From positions 62,001 to 126,000 of the forward strand of contig JAKTNV010000190.1 in the NCBI GenBank assembly GCA_022747635.1: a DNA stretch of 64,000 nt, read 5' to 3'. Position numbers and translations under genes: made by a program. Position 1 is the first letter of the stretch. Each line of letters starts with the position of its first letter. Shown here piece after piece: positions 10,205 through 21,574 of the stretch. Source of the stretch: Hetaerina americana (lineage: Eukaryota > Arthropoda > Insecta > Odonata > Calopterygidae). A model generated the notes under the pieces. That model worked only from the letters and a program-made list of their open reading frames with translations. It was not told the DNA's origin and searched no databases.

Positions 10205-11320
10205 ATGGATTTAAATTTGCAACAACGAACTTGTATTAAATTTTGCGTAAAAAACGGATTTAGTGGCGCACGGACGTTGGAAATGTTGGAAAAGTGTTTC
10301 GGCAACGATTCTCTAAAAAAAACGGTCGTTTACCAGTGGCACGAGCGGTTCAGAAGTGGTCGTGAGTCAATCGAAGATGATGAACGCAGTGGCAGACCAT
10401 CGACATCGAAAGTCGGTGAAAAAATTGATAAAGTAAAAGAAATGTTGGTCAATAACCGCAAATTAACCATCAGAGAAATAGCGGAGGACTTGAACATTGC
10501 CTATGGATCCGCCCAAGACATTGTGGTTAATGATTTGGGTTTCCGTCGTGTAGCAGCAAAGTTGGTGCCGAAAGACCTCAATTTCATGCAAAAAAGAGAC
10601 CGTGTTGACGTCGCAAAAGACATGATTTGCGAGGCTGAATCCGATCCCACATTCATCAAAAGGATCATTACTGGAGACGAGACGTGGGTTTATGAGTACG
10701 ACACGCAATCCAGACATCAGGCAAGTGAATGGCGTTCACCAAATGAGCCGAGACCAAAAAAACCACGTCGTTTTCAGTCAAAAAAGAAGGCAATGCTGAC
10801 GGTTTTCATGGATTACAACGGTGTAGTGCATCATGAATTTTTGCCAGAAGGCCAGACAGTAAACAAAGAGTATTATTTGGGCGTTATGAGATGTTTGCGT
10901 GAAGCAATTCGCCGAAAGAGACCAGAAATGTGGGCAGAAAACTCGTGGATTTTGCACCATGATAACGCACCGTCGCACAGTGCTATCATTATTCGTAATT
11001 TTTTGACGAAAAATGCAACAAATACCATCCAACAGCCACCGAATTCACCTGATTTGGCTCCCTGTGACTTCTTTCTGTTCAATCGAGTTAAAAAACCATT
11101 ACGGGGAACGCGTTTTAGCAGCCGAGAGGAAGTAATGGAAAAATCGCAGGAAGCACTGATGGACATACCGAAAACCGACCGTAACTTTTGCAAATGTCAA
11201 GTTATGACACTAAGATTTAAAGGGAATATCAACAACAGATGTACCAATTTAACAAAAAAAACAGAACTCAAATCGGAACGATGGGAGCGCCACACGGTGG
11301 TTATTCCGGGAACTTTTTGA
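10205..11320 (+). CDS. Mariner transposase (DD34D), C-terminus replaced
   Basis: A frame of 371 codons starting MDLNLQQRTC. An in-frame Met at 10136 lies inside the left inverted repeat and is less likely. The N-terminal half has the paired helix-turn-helix DNA-binding region (FSGARTLEML, VYQWHERFRSG, RSGRPSTSK, REIAEDLNIAYGSAQDIV). The catalytic acids are Asp158 in TGDETWVYEYD, Asp253 in HHDNAPSH and Asp288 in SPDLAPCDFFLF, with 34 residues between the last two, as in mariners. After IPKTDR at about residue 325 the expected W-x-K-R-W-KC-I...GDYFEG ending is absent. The last ~45 residues are encoded by the right inverted repeat. The active-site acids are therefore intact but the C-terminal segment is foreign, so activity is doubtful. 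It is antisense to the host gene. Confidence 0.92.
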   Translation: MDLNLQQRTCIKFCVKNGFSGARTLEMLEKCFGNDSLKKTVVYQWHERFRSGRESIEDDERSGRPSTSKVGEKIDKVKEMLVNNRKLTIREIAEDLNIAYGSAQDIVVNDLGFRRVAAKLVPKDLNFMQKRDRVDVAKDMICEAESDPTFIKRIITGDETWVYEYDTQSRHQASEWRSPNEPRPKKPRRFQSKKKAMLTVFMDYNGVVHHEFLPEGQTVNKEYYLGVMRCLREAIRRKRPEMWAENSWILHHDNAPSHSAIIIRNFLTKNATNTIQQPPNSPDLAPCDFFLFNRVKKPLRGTRFSSREEVMEKSQEALMDIPKTDRNFCKCQVMTLRFKGNINNRCTNLTKKTELKSERWERHTVVIPGTF

Positions 11321-11329
11321 TCAAGGTAG
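11180..11329 (+). repeat. Right terminal inverted repeat of the mariner
   Basis: 150 bp, inverse of 9999-10149. It begins exactly where the transposase homology ends, so it behaves as a transplanted copy of the left end. Confidence 0.92.
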
Positions 11330-11407
11330 TATATATATATATATAAAATTGTGTAATGTGTATATATATGTGTATATATAAAATGTGTATATATGTACAT
11401 ATATATA

Positions 11408-11594
11408 ATTTCCACCCAAGCTGAAGTGATTTTTCGGGTACCAGATCTTCCTGGGAAACCATAACCGGCACAGGGAAAGGAACTGACCCCCCTACCCTGA
11501 TGTGTAAATTTCACACGCCGTATAGGGCTTAGTACTGGGCGATCTCTACCATCGCCTACTAAACCGAGCTTCGGGTTGATTACTGTGTTTATGG
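11408..11594 (+). mobile_element. tRNA-derived SINE family 1, 5'-truncated copy
   Basis: Shares TTTTTCGGGTACCAGATCTT, CCATAACCGGCACAGGGAAA and the 3' end TTCGGGTTGATTACTGTG with the full copy at 33312-33577. The tRNA-like head is missing. Confidence 0.8.
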
Positions 11595-11654
11595 TTCATG
11601 GTTTATATATATAATTATATATATGCACATACATAAATACATACATGTATAAAT

Positions 11655-11666
11655 ATAAATAAATAA

Positions 11667-11716
<50 letters not shown>

Positions 11717-11859
11717 TATTCTGAAGACGACAGCCGTGCTGTCGAAACGTCAAATAACAAATTGTGAGTGTCCTTTCTTTGTGTTTCTATATTCTAATAA
11801 TCTAAATCTGTTTTTTAAATATTTGTGTGCCGCCGAAGAGCGTTCCATTTCGAAGATAT

Positions 11860-11958
<99 letters not shown>

Positions 11959-11960
11959 CC
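11655..11960. repeat. (TA)n microsatellites flanking a hammerhead-like fragment
   Basis: (TA)n runs occupy about 11665-11713 and 11860-11955. Between them at 11721-11752 is CTGAAGACGACAGC...GCTGTCGAAACGTC: a CUGANGA box, a six-pair stem and a GAAAC box, as in the hammerhead-like motifs at 38563 and 53871. It has no room for stem III. Confidence 0.6.
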
Positions 11961-12029
11961 ACAGCCCAAACCACTTGAAAATGACTTAATAAGAGAGTAA
12001 ATCTTGTAGAGGAATGCGGAACGGGGCCC

Positions 12030-12720
12030 GCAAATACTGAGAAGAGTGTTCGACAGGAAGACCTGAAGAACGGCAAGGCAACGAGAGCTGACAAAATAAA
12101 CAGGGACGCAATCAAGGCAATCAGGGACGAAGCGAAAGATATCGTCTTTGGAGCAATCAAAGGTCCGAGCTACGACAGCGCAAAACTATCAGGGCAATTC
12201 GAAAAGAATGCGAGGATTACAATACCGAAGAAACCAAGAACAAATGAATGCAAAGGAAACAGGACATTAAATTGATCCCGATGTTTCAAGCATTGAAAAT
12301 ACTTACTCGGATAACTAGTCGAAGAACAGAAGGAAATAGAGTCTCATGGAAAACCGAATCGGAACCAGGAAAGATTCGAGGAGCAAGGCGGAGGCGATAC
12401 TCGGCTCTTGAGGGCACTGGCCGAAAAAATGATACTCATGAACAATTGTGGAATCGCGGACTTAAAAAAGGCCCTCGACAACGCCATCTGGAGCAAAACG
12501 CCCTAAATCCCATCTACAAGGATCATGTATCAATTATGCATGTGAAAAAGGAATGAAAATAGAAGCTAAAATTGACAAAGGATTTAGACAAGAATACAAC
12601 CTCTCGCCAGCGCTAATCGACGTATACCTGGGAGGAGGCAATAAAAAAGCATCAGAATTTGGCATCAAAGCAGTTAGAACAGAATGGCGAAGAAATTAAG
12701 ATTGTCCGGAGACCTTCTGT
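12030..12720 (+). pseudogene. RTE-like LINE reverse transcriptase remnant
   Basis: Plus-strand frames, broken by shifts, carry recognisable RT blocks: LKNGKATRADKINRDAIKA, then KNARITIPKKPRTNECKG, then CGIADLKKALDNAIWSK, then KGFRQEYNLSPALIDVYL. These correspond to the fingers and palm of a non-LTR reverse transcriptase. The YADD box is not seen, because the copy stops and a mariner derivative follows. Its likely 3' continuation is at 13030-13320. Confidence 0.65.
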
Positions 12721-12727
12721 AACTACA

Positions 12728-13024
12728 TAGCGACGATTCCCCAACCCCCTTGCAGTCCCGACTTGACACAAGCACACCAGTTCCTATTCCCAAAGGCGAA
12801 ATCCTCCCTCTCCCAAAGGACAACAAACACCATGGGACCCTAAGTACCCCCTAATTAACCCTTAAGGACCTTCCGCCTGCCAGGGAGCCTTTGATTCGTG
12901 GAAAAGCCGCTGGAAAAAGTGTGTCAACGCTCAAGGGATGTACTTTGAAGAATTTTAAGGCACTCGGGCAACATCTGTTATGAATTATTTTTTCATGAAA
13001 CTTGTCCCGGTACTTATTATAGAA
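12728..13024 (+). mobile_element. MLE-A mariner derivative between two LINE parts
   Basis: Contains the PQPP-SPDL block (GCGACGATTCCCCAACCCCC), the AF-SW-SRWKKCVNAQG coding remnant (ending GCTCAAGGGATGTACTTTGA) and the 3' end TCCCGGTACTTATTATAGAA. It is 5'-truncated and sits between the RT core and the 3' end of the RTE-like LINE. Confidence 0.75.
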
Positions 13025-13029
13025 TCCTT

Positions 13030-13320
13030 GCGCATAGAAGAGCAGAGGAGGAGGAAAGGACAAAATGGAGAGCGCTGTAGGGCAATAGAGAAGAGCTAGA
13101 TGATATGGAAGCACACTTTGTAGAGGCACAATGGATTAGTGCGAAACGTAATGGAAGGGAAGATCGCGCAAGGAAGACCAAGAGACAAGTGCATAGGACA
13201 AATTAAGAATTATTTGAAAAAACAGACTGGGGGGAGAGGGAATGAATAGTGAATGGAGAAGAATGGAAAGCCGCGATTAAATAAATTTTAGGATAGAAAC
13301 ACTGATGATGACGATGAACA
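13030..13320 (+). pseudogene. RTE-like LINE 3' end
   Basis: Reads ...LVRNVMEGKIAQGRPRDKC in part, then IGQIKNYLKKQT, then EWRAAI-like remnants. It ends in a TGATGATGACGATGA simple repeat, the typical terminal part and tail of RTE-type elements. Probably the same insertion as 12030-12720. Confidence 0.6.
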
Positions 13321-13329
13321 GTGCAATAT

Positions 13330-14281
13330 CATTAGTAATCAACGGGAGTATATGTATGTGGGAACCGGTCCCCATGTGTTTCTCCGTCCACAGTCGTGCT
13401 ATCATGGAACATCATCCACACATTCCGGAGAAAGGACTAAAAGAATGATTCCACAACTGCACGTGATTCACACGAAACAATTAACAAAAGGATGAATGCA
13501 CTGAGTCAATTTCCATTAATATGTCGCCGTACATCAGGGACTATTAAGACGTGCGGGGCTGGAAGTATTCCTTCTGGGTTTGAGAGGAAACTCGCAACGA
13601 TCCTTGCTCATCGAAGAGGGCGCAACGGTATATCCTGAATTCCTCCTTTGGCTACTGCCCACAGACAGGCTTCCAACAATCCCCTGCGACACTTCCTCCT
13701 CATTCTTTCCGTTCTATTTTTTTTACAATTCATACGATTTTTTTTCGAATATTGTCACGTTCTTTAAGATTTCACTTTTCGAGTCACCACTCTCTCCCTC
13801 TCTCTGAGTAACCAGCGACCAACCCCTCTTTCTTTCGACGGGAAGGTTGGCGGCACTGCTGGGAGCGTTCCTCTGTTTATGAGGGAAGAGAATTGCCCCC
13901 CCCCTCCATTGTCCACCCCATGGACGGAGGGGTGGGCAATGGGGTGAAAGAGCATGGATGCCAGAGGAGGGAAATAAGTAAAGTCAATGGGGAGGGGTGG
14001 TCGGGCGAGAGAAAGGGTCCGCTTCCGGGGCGGTACAGCGCCGCCACCAACCGTAACCCTGGAAACCGCTCGGTTCGTCGTGACGGCCCTACCATATCCA
14101 CACGACGGGGGAGGGGGGCAGCCACCCCCATCCCCCTCTCCACTGAGGGATTCCAGGGAGAGGGGAATCTGGAGCTTTGGGGAACGGACTCCTCTCTCCT
14201 TCTCGGAAGGGAGAGATGCCCGCTCCTCGCTGGAGAACCTCTCCTGAAAGTCCCCGCCCGCGCCCCTTCTCACGATCGCAC
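13330..14281. other. Unannotated DNA with a GC-rich island
   Basis: The part 13800-14280 is GC-rich with G/C runs. The overlapping long frames on both strands (13764-14339 minus, 13893-14297 plus) are typical of high GC without stops. No domain recognised. Confidence 0.4.
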
Positions 14282-14601
14282 CCCTAGTAGTCATTAGGGG
14301 AGGCGACGGACAGCTGAGGTCATTTTCGCCATTAGGCATCGGAGGGTATTTTGGCAGGAGCAGGATGTTTAGGTGATGGAGGAAGGGTGGAGAGAAACCC
14401 AGCGTCTACTCTTGACGAAAGGTGCCATGGGACCAGACACGGTTTTACCGTCCCACCAGACGGACGGCGTACTGCACTCAAAAGTGCTCCCGACGTAGCA
14501 CCCCGAATAAGCATCGGGATACCACTGAAAAATGACCAGTCAACACCGTGATTCGAACGCGATGGCAAAACACTGGACCACCGCACCCAGCCGATCCTTT
14601 G
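14282..14601 (-). mobile_element. tRNA-derived SINE family 2, copy 2
   Basis: Same order as the copy at 8311-8622: GGGGAGGCGACGGACAGCTG, GGTGGAGAGAAACCCAGCGT, GACGGACGGCGTACTGCACT and a decayed B box (GTGATTCGAACGCG on the plus strand). The tRNA-like head is at the high-coordinate end. Confidence 0.7.
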
Positions 14602-14699
14602 CCTCCCAAAGAAGAGGAGGAATATCCCTCCGTAAAAGGGGAAGTACTCCGACTAACCAGCCACGCTTCCGTTTCGGGAAACCGGTGAACAAACCAACA

Positions 14700-16990
14700 A
14701 CTGGACTAAACTGAAACTGACTCAATTTCCAGGAAACAGCTCATGAGTAGTAAAAATGCGTTTATTGGCTCTAGGTTTTTACAGTATCGAGGACTAGACT
14801 ATTACTGTAAGATGTTTTAAATGATAGGGAGACCAGGGAATAAATCTAAGACAAAGCAGTCGATTTCTAATAACACTGCGCATGAAATTACGATTGCAGG
14901 AAATGCACTACCTAGATACCCAACCGCAGTGAGGAGGGTAGTCGCAGATGAATTTGACAACAGTTTGAAATAATCCATCTAATGTTGGTCGTCGTTGATT
15001 AAATAATATCAGCAAATAACAGTGATATCTGCATTCCTGCCTTAATTCCACGTGAATGATTATATCTACTTCATGCGTTCGAATAATAATTAAAATTAGT
15101 ATGCTATTGCGTGGCTAAGTGAAGAGAGAGAGCGCTGTCGCCCCATCCAGGAGGGGCGGGAGAAAGAACAGCAATAAACTCAATGCAGACATGTTTACTT
15201 TTGGGAAAATTTCAAATTTGCGCTGACTAAAATAATATTCCACACGTGTCTGATGAAACACCACAGCCGGTGATTATCGATTGGCATAATTTTAAGAGCG
15301 GGCGCGGAAGCGTCGAAGCAGGTCCGAGGTGAATCATTGAGCACACTTTGTATAGTGCGATAATAGCGGATTCATATCGACCCCAGTTGACTTCTGATTG
15401 ACCAAGCAAAGTCGTCTCGTACATCATGTGCCATGGTATCCTTGGGAACCACGGGAAGGTGCGACACCACCGCCGCCACACGTCTAGCTCAACCAGCACC
15501 CAACAATGCACCTCCTGCAAAACAAAGTGCACAGTCCAAGCACGTGCTACCAAACTCGGCGGCTACCTATGCCTAACTATCAAAGGAGAAATAGCGAATG
15601 TAATTTCGTCCCTGCATTTGGTCTCGTTCACGGTGACAACATGCACTGTTCTCCCACAAAACTAGAGTTAAAACTTTGATCTCCGGACCACCTGCATATT
15701 GCCTACCATTTTAAGTTCGCCGCTAGAGAAAACTTGAGGAAGGCCGATAAATTGAAGAATATTTTCTCACTCGGCATGCACTATTATTCTACGCGTTTAC
15801 GCAATCACATATGCATTTTACAGTTCTTCTTTGACCGCACAAGTATTAAAATGAAGAAATTAATGTTTTTTTGCGAATGGTTGAGTACCGTAGCTATAAA
15901 AATCTACGCCAAATGTAAATGATTTACTAGTGATGATTAGTTTTATGCCTATGTATCCAATGATTAGTTATTTGTCACATCGGCAGTAAAATTCTTCTTC
16001 ATGTAGAACGTCATATCACAGGTAATAATAGGAAAACAAATGAATAGTAGATAATGCAATGCGACTCACGCTGCTACTCGCTGACTAAATGAAACCTATC
16101 CCCATACAAAGGGACGTTCTATTGGTTAATCAGCTACGCGTGTCTCGGGGGCCCGTTGGCTCCTTTCGAGCGGCCCACACTTTCGGAAATCCCCTCTCAT
16201 TAAGGGATTCATAGCTCCAACTGGCACTCCTTGGCAATCCTGACCGGGGCACAGGTGAGGGTCAACACTTCCGATTGCACACAATGCTCAAAAGATTGAA
16301 CGCGAACTGTTTTGTTGACATAACTGAGAAACGCAAAGCGCATTAGGCATGGAACCGGGAGCGGTCATTTTGCACCACGATAACACAACTCAAAGGAAAT
16401 GGATTCCGATGTCCATTTTTGAGTTTTGTCGTAATGCTATTGTACCCGCTCAAAAGAATGTCAATGTAGCTAAGAATAAGAAGTAAACAAATTATGTACG
16501 AATATAAATATTTTGATATTAGCTTGTGCAAACATTAGCGTGTAGTTGCATAACCGCGTAATGGTTTTTGGGTGATTCTGAGTCCACTTTATAATTGCGA
16601 CAATCTTTTATTAAAGTTTTCCATTTCTTTCTTTTAATTTAGTAACTCAAGGGGCGATTTTTGGCTCTAGTTTCGCATTCATTTGCTATTATCAGACTAC
16701 TATATTTAACTATTTATAGATTATCTATTTTTCATTTTGCTTTAATTACTGGGCCAGATAGTATTACATTTCAATTATTGTAAACGTTTTATCTTATTAT
16801 ATGGCATTTTACTCCAGGGTAATTTTTCTGTCGCTTTTAATCCTTGTCAGTAATTGTTTAAATATTATTACCATGCTTTTTATAGTGAGTAGTTCATTTA
16901 CATTTATGCATACCTTTTTAGCATTAGTTTCATATTTATAAGTTTAGCTCAGTATAAAATCCAAATTTTACCTACAATTAGTCTTTCTCG
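14700..16990. other. Mostly unrecognised DNA
   Basis: AT-rich to mixed sequence with several short frames and no conserved motif. A possible mariner fragment at 16325-16440 reads EPGAVILHHDNTTQRKWIP on the plus strand, which resembles the second catalytic motif (HHDN) of mariner transposases. Nothing else of that element is visible. Confidence 0.35.
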
Positions 16991-17004
16991 GCGTTTATTC
17001 ATTT

Positions 17005-17500
17005 TTGTTGGATTTATTTCTTTGTGGGCTTACTCGCAGTGAAACGCTCCACCCCCTACTCTCAAGATCCTCCAAAACCTCCTTAAACTCCAAACTTGCT
17101 ATCCTCCAATCCATACTACTCCCCCAAGTCCTTTATGCGTCCCCCGTATGGGCCACAGCACCCAAAGGAGCGATTAGTAAAATCGAGGTATGGCTAAACA
17201 AGCTGAGAGACTCATTGCAGGAGCCCCTTGGTTCGTTCCCAATACCCTCATCCATAAAGAACTGAACATTGATACGGTCAATGAGCTTATCCAAAAAGCT
17301 CTTCATAGCTATAGCAGGTCTATCTCTAGCTCCAAAAACCCCCTCATCTCTTCCCTATGATCCTCGTCCCTCCCGACTGGAAAAATTAAATATGCTCACC
17401 AACTCCTTAAGCCGTTTCATTCAACGCCCCCCAAGAAAAAAACACCCAAGTTTCCGCAAACCACCCACCTCCATCCCACCCTTAGTAAAATACTAGGCAT
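17005..17500 (+). pseudogene. Jockey-like LINE, C-terminal fragment
   Basis: The frames read LLSRSSKTSLNSKLAILQSI, LLPQVLYASPVWATAPKGAI and SKIEVWLNKL. With a frame shift they continue into PLVRSQYPHP/KELNIDTVNELIQKALHSY-like sequence. This is the conserved region after the RT domain in Jockey-type LINEs (I-K-S-I-LP-LYASP-W...). The RT catalytic part is absent. Confidence 0.75.
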
Positions 17501-18224
17501 GGATACAAAAACAATGGCAAAGACGATGTTCTTAGCGATGAAACAAAGCACCAAACAAAGAACTATGTTCTTACTTCTACGTTTTAAATATCTGTATCCA
17601 ATAACTTGATGAAAAAATTGATTACAAGAATTGAACTACATTCATGCGGAAGACGCCAAAATTCTCTTGCCTGAGGAAACCTCCACCTTTTTCGACCTCG
17701 TATTAATGAAACCATTCGTCTTTTAAACGAGGATAAGTGCACATGCTAGGATACACTTCTTTTGTCCTACATGCGGGGGCCGAAGTAGGCGCCTTAACTG
17801 GCGCCCTCTCGCTGCCCGAGATGAGTTGGGACACCCTTGAATGTGGCGCCCTCCCTAAATCTGAACGATAAGGAAATTTGTACCAAGGTACAAAGGTACA
17901 GGTTTAGATGATGTTTTTTGCATGCTAAGAGAGGCCATCTATAATAAGTTTTTAAAAACTCGTCATTTTCCTCAACATTTTGATAAATTTCTACAAAACG
18001 AGAGAATACCTTTTTTTAAATATTAACATGCCTTTGTAAAAAGTGGTAACTAAATCAATGATCAGCTGGAAATTATGCGATTCCGCAGTTTTTAGTTATT
18101 ACTAGCCGAGACAGAAGGGACGTTGCCCGAACTCAATTGCATAAGATATCGCCCATGTAAATCAATACGCAATCTGAGCGTGTAATTTTGCATCCAATAT
18201 ATTGAGTATATTGCAGAAAATAGG

Positions 18225-19200
18225 AATAGATTGGATGGAAAGGAGGTTAATCCGCAACCTGTACATGTCTCAGACTGCTCAGGTGCGAGTGGGGAACGGG
18301 GAGTCCGGATGAGCAGTGTTAAAAAGAGGTATAAGGCAGGGTTGCCCATTATCACCGTTGCTGTCAACCTGTATACAGAGGAAATGATTAAAGAGGCATG
18401 GGAAGAACTGGAGGTAGGACTGAAAGTGGGGGGGAATACGTAAAATCAGTTAGGTTTGCTGATGGCCAAGCTTTAGTTTGTCAGTCAGCCAAGGGGTTGC
18501 AAGCATTGCGGAGTGAATTGGAAATCCAGTGCGACAGGTATGGGATGATAATCAATATAAATAAAACAAAGGTTATGCGATTTTCTAGAAAGAAAAAGGC
18601 TAAGCTAAACACTAAATTAGGAAGACAAAAACTAGAGCAATTAGAACAGTAGTAGGGACGTAAGGAGAAGAATTGCGCTAGGCAAGGAGGTTTTTCCAAG
18701 GAGGAGGGAGTTGATGACAGGGACGTTGAGTAAGGATGTTAAGAAAAGACTCGTAAAAACTTTGATATGGAGCGTAGCTATGTACGGCGTGGAAACTTGG
18801 TCATTGAAGCAGGAGGATAGACGTAGACTGGAGGCTTTTGAAATGTGGGTGTTGAGAAGAATGGAGAAGGTGAAATGGACCGACAAGAAAACAAATGAGG
18901 AAGTACTTGGTATGGTGGGCGAAGAGAGGGGTTTGTTGGGAGCAATCCTATGGAGGCTGGATAAGTGGATGAAGGAGGTATTGACTGGCAATGTGATGTT
19001 GCAGACTGTAATAGAGGGGAAAGTGTTAGGCAAACGAGGAAAGGGAAGGAACAGGATAGGGATGTTGGACGGGATGAAGGGAGGAAGAAAGTACTCAGAG
19101 ATGAAGAGGGACCTGATGTAGAGTAGGATGTTGTGTTTTGCTAGGGGTCACAATTAGTAATTATGTCCATCCGAAAACCTACCTTAACCGGTAGATTACA
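18225..19200 (+). pseudogene. RTE-like LINE RT/C-terminal remnant, copy 2
   Basis: Contains the palm C block RFADGQALVCQSAKGLQAL (the second Asp of FADD is replaced by Gly, so inactive). Next come INKTKVMRFSRKKKAK and the conserved C-terminal signature TLIWSVAMYGVETWSLKQED, then EMWVLRRMEKVKWTDK. The 3' part with GATGAAGGGAGGAAGAAAGT and CCTTAACCGGTAGATTACAT also occurs at 29090-29400. Homologous copy at 47803-48590. Confidence 0.8.
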
Positions 19201-19204
19201 TAAT

Positions 19205-20160
19205 AATTGGAGATGCAATTAAGCTCCCTAATTACATGGGCAAGGCCGTCACAAAATAAAAGAGACTGTGAAATTGATAGATTCAAGCATTCTTTTTTCC
19301 CGCTCACTATTCGCGACAACAATAAAATGGGGGACACCTAAGAGAATGATCGGCACCTGTTGTCGAAAATAAGAATGTACAGGATTAAATTCCAACTATA
19401 AAACACTCTCCAAGTCTGGCGTCCTAAGGTACCCCGCCCTGTGCCCTTGTGCCGGGTAGGCGAATTTATATAAATTCTATTGTATTTTTGAATTGTCCGT
19501 CCGGAACGCGTAGAATACTAACTGGTAATAAGTGTCTGAATTGCATGTGTGCATGCCCTCTTTAAATGATTTTTTCTTGTACTCTTCGTGTAGGCATGGG
19601 AATGGCTGCTAACCCTGTAATACTCGTAATATGTGTAGGCATGTTGCATGATTGGTGTTCGGTCGCCCCCTTTCCAACGTATTTTTTGGGTACACCGTGG
19701 GGTGCTAGGTGCATGAGGAAATATACGGAATATATTTTAAAAATGGGTGGTGACCTACCACCCCCTGCCACACATCCTTGCGGTGTATTGTGTAAATTGA
19801 CTAGATGAAACCTCGAGAGACGAGCAAACCCCTTGAAGGGCCCTCGGGGACATTCCAATTTGGGCGCTTGGCATCCCTTCGCTCATCCACTCCCTCTTTC
19901 TCCCGCCCACCGCGAGAGGCCGCCGGGGGGGGGAGGGGTCAACAGGGTGCCAGTTACGAGTGCCTCTGGTGTTTGTCCACCGCCGCCCACAAATCCCTTC
20001 CACTTCCCTCTCTAACACCCGGAGCCGTCGGTAAGGGACGGGCACGGCCCATAAACCCCAAGGATCACACCCACATGGCGGGGGAGGGCCCGAACCAAGG
20101 GCCCTTCGTCCTTCCCATGCCACTTCGGGCACCCCCTCGTGTTCCTCACGTGATCCAGAA
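19205..20160. other. Mixed DNA with one CR1/L2-like tail and a GC-rich island
   Basis: At 19735-19800 lies GGTGGTGACCTACCACCCCC then TGCCACACATCCTTGCGGTG, one of the stem-loop tails described for 36808-37216. The part 19850-20160 is GC-rich with no recognised gene. Confidence 0.5.
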
Positions 20161-20163
20161 CTC

Positions 20164-20475
20164 GGGGGGATCGTTTGGTGCGGTGGCTAATGTACAGGCG
20201 CCCCACCGAGAGGGCCCGGGTTCAAATCCTGGGGACAACAAATACTTTTCAGTGGTATCCCGATCCCTACGTGAGGTCCTCTGTGCAGAGAACTTTGAGT
20301 GAGTACGACGTCCGTCAGATGGGACGTTGAACTGTTTGACCCCTTGTCGCATTTCGACAAGAGTAGGCTAATGCCGACACCGGGTTTCTCTCCACCCTTC
20401 CTTTTCCAACCATTCCTAATGGCGCAAATGACCTCAGCTGTCGGTCGCCTCCCCAAAATACTACTACTACCAACA
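20164..20475 (+). mobile_element. tRNA-derived SINE family 2, copy 3 (best preserved)
   Basis: Head GGTGCGGTGGCTAATGTAC (A box), GGGTTCAAATCCTGG (B box), then CAGTGGTATCCCGATCCCTA, GACGTCCGTCAGATGGGACG, CGGGTTTCTCTCCACCC, and a 3' (ACT)n tail near 20460. RNA polymerase III promoter boxes and a simple-repeat tail are typical of tRNA SINEs. Confidence 0.82.
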
Positions 20476-20479
20476 GAAC

Positions 20480-21570
20480 TCGATCCTTGCGCGCCGTGAC
20501 CGAGCCCGCTGATCTTCTCTCACGGCCACAGGTCACCCTTGGCCTCCGGGGCGGTCGCGAAGAACCCCTTCCTCCATGCCCCCTCCCGCTCGCCACCCTC
20601 TTCCCTTTCGCCCCTTCTCCTCCCCCCAAAACTCACCCCCTGCCATAGCCCCTTGGAGGCGGCACAATCCCATGCGCGACCCACACACGTGTCCTCGGGG
20701 CAGGGGAAAGTCTTCGGCCGATGGCGAGGAGGTGAACCTCCGTTGCCAAGGCAACCACCGCCGTGGGAGAGTAACACTTTGAACACGCGATGTGTGCTTC
20801 GCGTCCTCGCAAGCACACCAATCACATTTACATTGTTCCTGACAGAAATCAACAATTCACATTTCCAAAAATGGTTGGTACCGAGGTAGAATGTTTTTTT
20901 TCAAGATTTTTCCTCCAAAAAAATGGAATGTTTTCGCATCTTTTGTGACACCCCATTTGGAATAGGCGACAGATATGTGCGACCTATCGGAGAAAGTGTA
21001 AATAATGAATGAGATTTAACTCAAAAACAACCAGACCAGGAAAGGCAGATGATCATGATAAAAGAACTTTGGGTTAGTTAAAATATTTGTCGGAAATATG
21101 AGTCAAGAGTCTTGAAATCAAATATTTAAATAAGCAAATTTTTGCTCCGCAAAGGATAAACTTCCATTCCCAGTGGCTTGTAAGGCAGCGTAGAGATGAA
21201 AAGAGAGCGAACTAGAATTCAGTGGACTTGGAGTGTAGCGCAAGAGGCAGCAGGAATGGGCGATGAAGAAAAGTCAAAGATTCACAAAAATAGAAGCGGC
21301 CACAAGGCGCGCATAGCCTTCAAGAGGTTCACGGCTGCAAGGAGAGCCATTTCTGTCTGCAACGGAGTTCCACCGGGGGGCGAGGCCGACACGCCCACGC
21401 GATGCAAGTCGGGGAAGGGGGGAGAGGGTGCGGGCGAGCATCTACCCTTCGTGGCCATGCATCCACTTCACACCGGAAAGAGCGAAATATGACGAATGCT
21501 GCATGGATATGCAAGGTTTCCATTGAAAGGATCGGAAAAATAGATTTATTTAACATGGTATTGCTACAGC
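20480..21570. other. GC-rich island then AT-rich DNA
   Basis: The part 20500-20770 is GC-rich with pyrimidine runs, and the open frames on both strands are composition effects. The part 20800-21570 shows no feature I can name. Confidence 0.4.
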
Positions 21571-21574
21571 ACCT

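Larger units (their letters stand above)
9999..11329 (+). mobile_element. Mariner element with ~150-bp terminal inverted repeats
   Basis: Starts CTACCTTGATCAAAAAGTTC and ends with the exact inverse. It is inserted in a (TA)n microsatellite, so both ends abut TA, the mariner target dinucleotide. The 1,331-bp element carries one uninterrupted transposase frame. The two inverted ends (9999-10149 and 11180-11329) are identical apart from one base in a T/A homopolymer. This points to a young insertion and to an unusual right end (see the transposase entry). Confidence 0.93.

Noticed and set aside
13764..14339. A minus-strand frame of 191 codons
   Set aside because: GC-rich DNA with frames open on both strands, overlapping the start of a SINE. 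No conserved motif.
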